Source of the DNA: Bedellia somnulentella
Lineage: Eukaryota > Arthropoda > Insecta > Lepidoptera > Bedelliidae
Direction of reading: 5' to 3'
Assembly: GCA_963576735.1 (NCBI GenBank)
Contig: OY755178.1
Span: forward strand, 11,904,001-11,968,000
DNA length: 64,000 nt
Program-made: the position numbers and the translations under genes
Notes under the pieces: generated by a model
Told to the model about the DNA's origin: nothing
The model's input: only the letters and a program-made list of their open reading frames with translations
The model's database searches: none
In this document: in pieces, positions 61,153 through 64,000 of the stretch
Layout of the letters: each line of letters opens with the position of its first letter
How positions within the stretch are numbered: the first letter of the stretch is position 1

Positions 61153-63316
61153 GGGGTAAAAACACATTATTTGAATTTCATACATACAATAAACCTTAAC
61201 CCCCTAAATCTCTTCTTACGACACTGGCAGGTAGCAATGGGTTATTATTATTATCAGCTGAAACTACCCAGCAAGTTTATTACATTTAAATATTTCGAGA
61301 ATACAGCGCATACAAAGTATTTTATTTCTTGTGTATATAGAGCTCCATACACCGTACATATTTAAATAACCGAAGCAAACTTGAAGCCAGTTCTCCGAAT
61401 ATCATGATGCAACGAAGAAGTACAGTAGCAAAGTTGTATATTAGCCAAGAAACGTACCAATGCGCGCCGAAGTCCATTTAATTTGAAACAAGACGAAAGC
61501 CGGGGCGCCTGCTCCACGCTAACTTTACCGAGTTGAATTAAAACCTCATCGTGAGAGAAAATTAAACCGCGAACAGTTAATGGATCTTAACTCGATTTCA
61601 AATCACTAACTTTGTCGAGAAGGACTCGTTCGCAGCCTTCAATAGGATTCAAATAAGTTGGATAAAATTTGCTTTCATTTCCAAAGGACTTGTAATTAGG
61701 ATTCGGGGCGTGAAGTTAACTGAGGTGCGTATAGTTGTGCCAGCTATTTTGATGTTATAATTTGGTTTTCTGTTCCATAATTCGTTTGAAACGTATGTTT
61801 AGGCGTCCCTGGGGTAGCTAAAGGAATCGTTAAATAACTACTTAGATAAATAGAACATACAATCATAAATACATACAATAGACTGTAATGTGTGGAAGTA
61901 TATGAAGCTCGATTGAAGCAGCTCCGAATAATATGCTTATTTCCACTGTTTCATCTGTTCTTTTTTTGTGTGCAAAAGCACTGTGGTGTTTTGACTATAA
62001 TTTTATGTTGTAATGAGATGCAAAAATAGAGCTACCACAAGAAAATTTATTCATATAAAATAATCGCCCAGCTCCTTACTCATCAATAGTTCCTTATCTA
62101 ACCCTAGACAGAAACTTAGTGCCTATTTTCTATATATATCTGCACTAGCAGTATAAGGTATTGGGTAATAGAGCTTCCACGTATACTTACTATATCTATG
62201 TCCTGCAGATCACCAAAAACTGATTAGCAACTATATGCAAATCCAAGACGTCGCTAATGACTTTGACCCAAAATCTTAGAAGACACAAAGTCAAACATGT
62301 CACCGTAACTACTAAGATACATCTAGGTCCCTTGCGTTTAAAGTTAGATGCAAGCACTCACCTAACAAATTCACTTAACTTCAAGGCAAAGTGTCCTTAA
62401 CTAACCGTCCGTCCACTACACAGGAATAGTAATAGTACAAAGTCAAAGTCACTGAGAAGGAAGCGATCATTCATCGTTCGAAAATTTACGACAGCTATAA
62501 GAATACGAAAAGAGGGATAAATCTTGTTAAATTGCATTTATGTTGGCAACAACGAAACTTACACAGACTCGGTTTTGTCTCTGCTCATGATTATTGTGAG
62601 TTGGAAACAACGAATTCTTGGTGTTTTGCCCTCCTTGAATAAAAATTTAATTTAAACTTCACGTGATGGCTGACAAAATCCATGGTGCAATTAAAACTTT
62701 TGGAAAGTTTACGGTTACGTTTGGATTGTTATTAACTCAATTTATTGTATTTTCAGGATAATACTGAGCTATTATAAGAACGTATAGTAGATTTACTTGA
62801 AAATAAACCTCTATTTATTGAACATATATTTCCTTATATTAGTAGGATACAAGCATATTTTTACTAGTTCAGTATATATTTAAATATCGACAGACGATGG
62901 CCACGTATTAACGTCATAGCAAAATACGGTAAAATAACATATTTTTATTATTTTCATAACTACATCCTCAATCGTATTATTCAAAAGTGTGTGATAGATA
63001 TGTCGTTTACACTTTACACTCCCAATATGCTGTCTATTTTTTACACATCTTGGATTTTGAGTTCTCTATCTTCGTTTACATTACATTAGCGCACTAACAG
63101 TATATTAGAATTACTTTTATTTGTACACTTGCAACTGGAAATGATTCAAATTATATTACTATGAATAACGATAAGCAAACAAAAAAGAAGATTACTAGTT
63201 AATTGGTAGAACATAATAAAACGCCATAAATCGCTTTCGCGTATGATCATAGCTTCGGGCTGCCACGACATAGCTACCTAAGCCTAGTGCGGTGACCGCT
63301 CTGTTTTGAATAGTAA
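61153..63316. other. Single-copy DNA, no gene identified
   Basis: A decayed SINE-A piece may lie at 61205-61275 (TCTCTTCTTACGACACTGG, CTGAAACTACCCAGC). The rest has no recognised repeat or convincing exon; 61380-61720 is somewhat GC-richer. Confidence 0.45.
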
Positions 63317-63511
63317 ATGTTTAACGTCTACCTGCAATCAATTCTGTACTTGGTTGGCATCGGACTACACGCTGCCAAAGGAACGAAGTTTACATACTTT
63401 TACCATTATGTAACGTGCATGCGCTCATTACAATCTAATGCTCAATGTTGTAGGGTATTTACTCAATGGCACATATTTTTTATTATCTCGCCGCTAGATC
63501 CACCTTCATTG
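63317..63511 (+). CDS. Candidate exon with strong splice donor
   Basis: The open frame begins MFNVYLQSILYLVGIGLHAA and runs to SPLDPPSLR, where GAG|GTAAGTTTT (63510-63518) is an excellent donor; the frame stops right after it. The N-terminus is hydrophobic and signal-like. I do not recognise a family, no partner exon is seen within the window, and chance coincidence is possible. Confidence 0.27.
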
Positions 63512-63925
63512 AGGTAAGTTTTATCATCGGTCGAACTCTGCAGGACAAAACTAATTAATATCTAATGCAAATATTTCCCCTTACAGTAATTTGCTATGTT
63601 GCAAATAATTCAATAAATCATTTTGTATTTTGGTATTTATTTTTGTTGGTACTACTAAGTCATAAAGTTTTTAATTATGTCTTCCCTCATTGTTAATAAA
63701 TTTGAAAAATGTTCCATAAATTTAACTTTTGATCGGACTTTGTGCATTTTTTTATATTATATAGATATAGGACTTGACCCTATTCCTCAACATAATTCAA
63801 ATGAAGAGTTTTTTTCAGTTTTGTATTCATAGAGCATATAGTCCAAAATAAACAGAACGATCGACCGTACAAAAAGAGACAAATGATTTCAATAAAAAGC
63901 ATATAAATACACAAAAGTTCAGTCG

Positions 63926-64000
63926 ATGGTGCGCCAATGGAAGTTATATAATGATCGCGCAGTCAGTGACAGATTACCAGTGATCCGGGATGTTAATCAA
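63926..64000 (+). CDS. Possible start of a gene running off the right edge
   Basis: An ATG at 63926 opens 25 codons without a stop (MVRQWKLYNDRAVSDRLPVI, then RDVNQ) to the window end. The composition is protein-like. Upstream there is TATAAATA (63902-63909) and TCAGTC (63919-63924, initiator-like), but their spacing (~19 bp) is too short for a classical pair. Too short to identify. Confidence 0.25.
   Translation, partial: MVRQWKLYNDRAVSDRLPVIRDVNQ

Noticed and set aside
63902..63924. TATA box plus initiator as a defined promoter
   Set aside because: The spacing of about 19 bp is too short for a standard pair, and TATAAATA is common in this AT-rich DNA.

Overview
This window reads as a transposon-dense, AT-rich stretch of a moth or butterfly genome (Lepidoptera; inferred). 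The grounds are an insect mariner with its transposase in pieces, the interspersed repeat headed GGGTTCCGTAGCCAAATGG that I associate with lepidopteran genomes, RTE-like LINE tails, abundant tRNA-derived SINEs and short AT-rich introns. There is no bacterial gene layout, no rRNA and no intact tRNA gene. Nearly all short ORFs are chance ORFs or repeat translations.

The one well-supported gene lies on the minus strand at 45393..40196. Five exons splice with GT-AG junctions into one uninterrupted 255-codon frame encoding a Myb/SANT-like (zeste/Adf-1-type) DNA-binding protein with a lysine-rich nuclear signal. Its introns hold SINEs, a foldback, a Helitron-like fragment and a broken mariner that itself carries a LINE tail. 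Weaker gene candidates are a short GC-rich ORF at 2215-2325 (-), a possible terminal exon at 20190-20447 (-), a promoter-like block at 32928-33391 (+), an ORF ending at a strong splice donor at 63317-63511 (+), and an ORF running off the right edge from 63926 (+).

The rest is dominated by a few repeat families that I name here only for reference. SINE-A is about 265 bp, has a GTGTAGTGTCGGC head and a (TATG)n tail, and two copies carry 12- and 15-bp target-site duplications. SINE-T has a tRNA-like head (A box TAGCTCAGTGGG, B box GTTCAAATCCC), about 370 bp. SINE-C has a tRNA-like head starting near CCTCCGTGG; one 330-bp copy has a perfect 12-bp target duplication. SINE-D has a tRNA-like head with GGTTCGATCCC, about 245 bp. 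LINE-1 (window name) is an RTE-like LINE ending in (TATG)n; LINE-2 is an RTE-like LINE ending in (GAT)n.

Layout: 0-4 kb, SINE-C, a LINE-1 fragment and the GGGTTCCG repeat. 4.1-8.3 kb, a 163-bp SINE hairpin followed by a nearly identical 1.5-kb tandem duplication carrying a TIR element. 8.6-11.3 kb, a non-coding LTR element with a doubled 5' LTR. 11.4-40 kb, mostly single-copy non-coding DNA with scattered SINEs, a LINE-1 ORF at 18.3 kb and an 83-bp-TIR element at 36.1-37.5 kb. 40.2-45.4 kb, the Myb/SANT gene. 45.9-61.2 kb, dense SINE and LINE debris including a long-TIR element with a Ginger-like end signature. 61.2-64 kb, mostly single-copy.

The most interesting signal is that LINE-1, SINE-A and SINE-T, unrelated elsewhere, share a 3' end: a CTGCCTACCCC / GGG stem-loop, then GGCGTGA and a TATG-type tail. 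This is what is expected if two SINE families parasitise one LINE reverse transcriptase. LINE-2 and SINE-C may be a second such pair.
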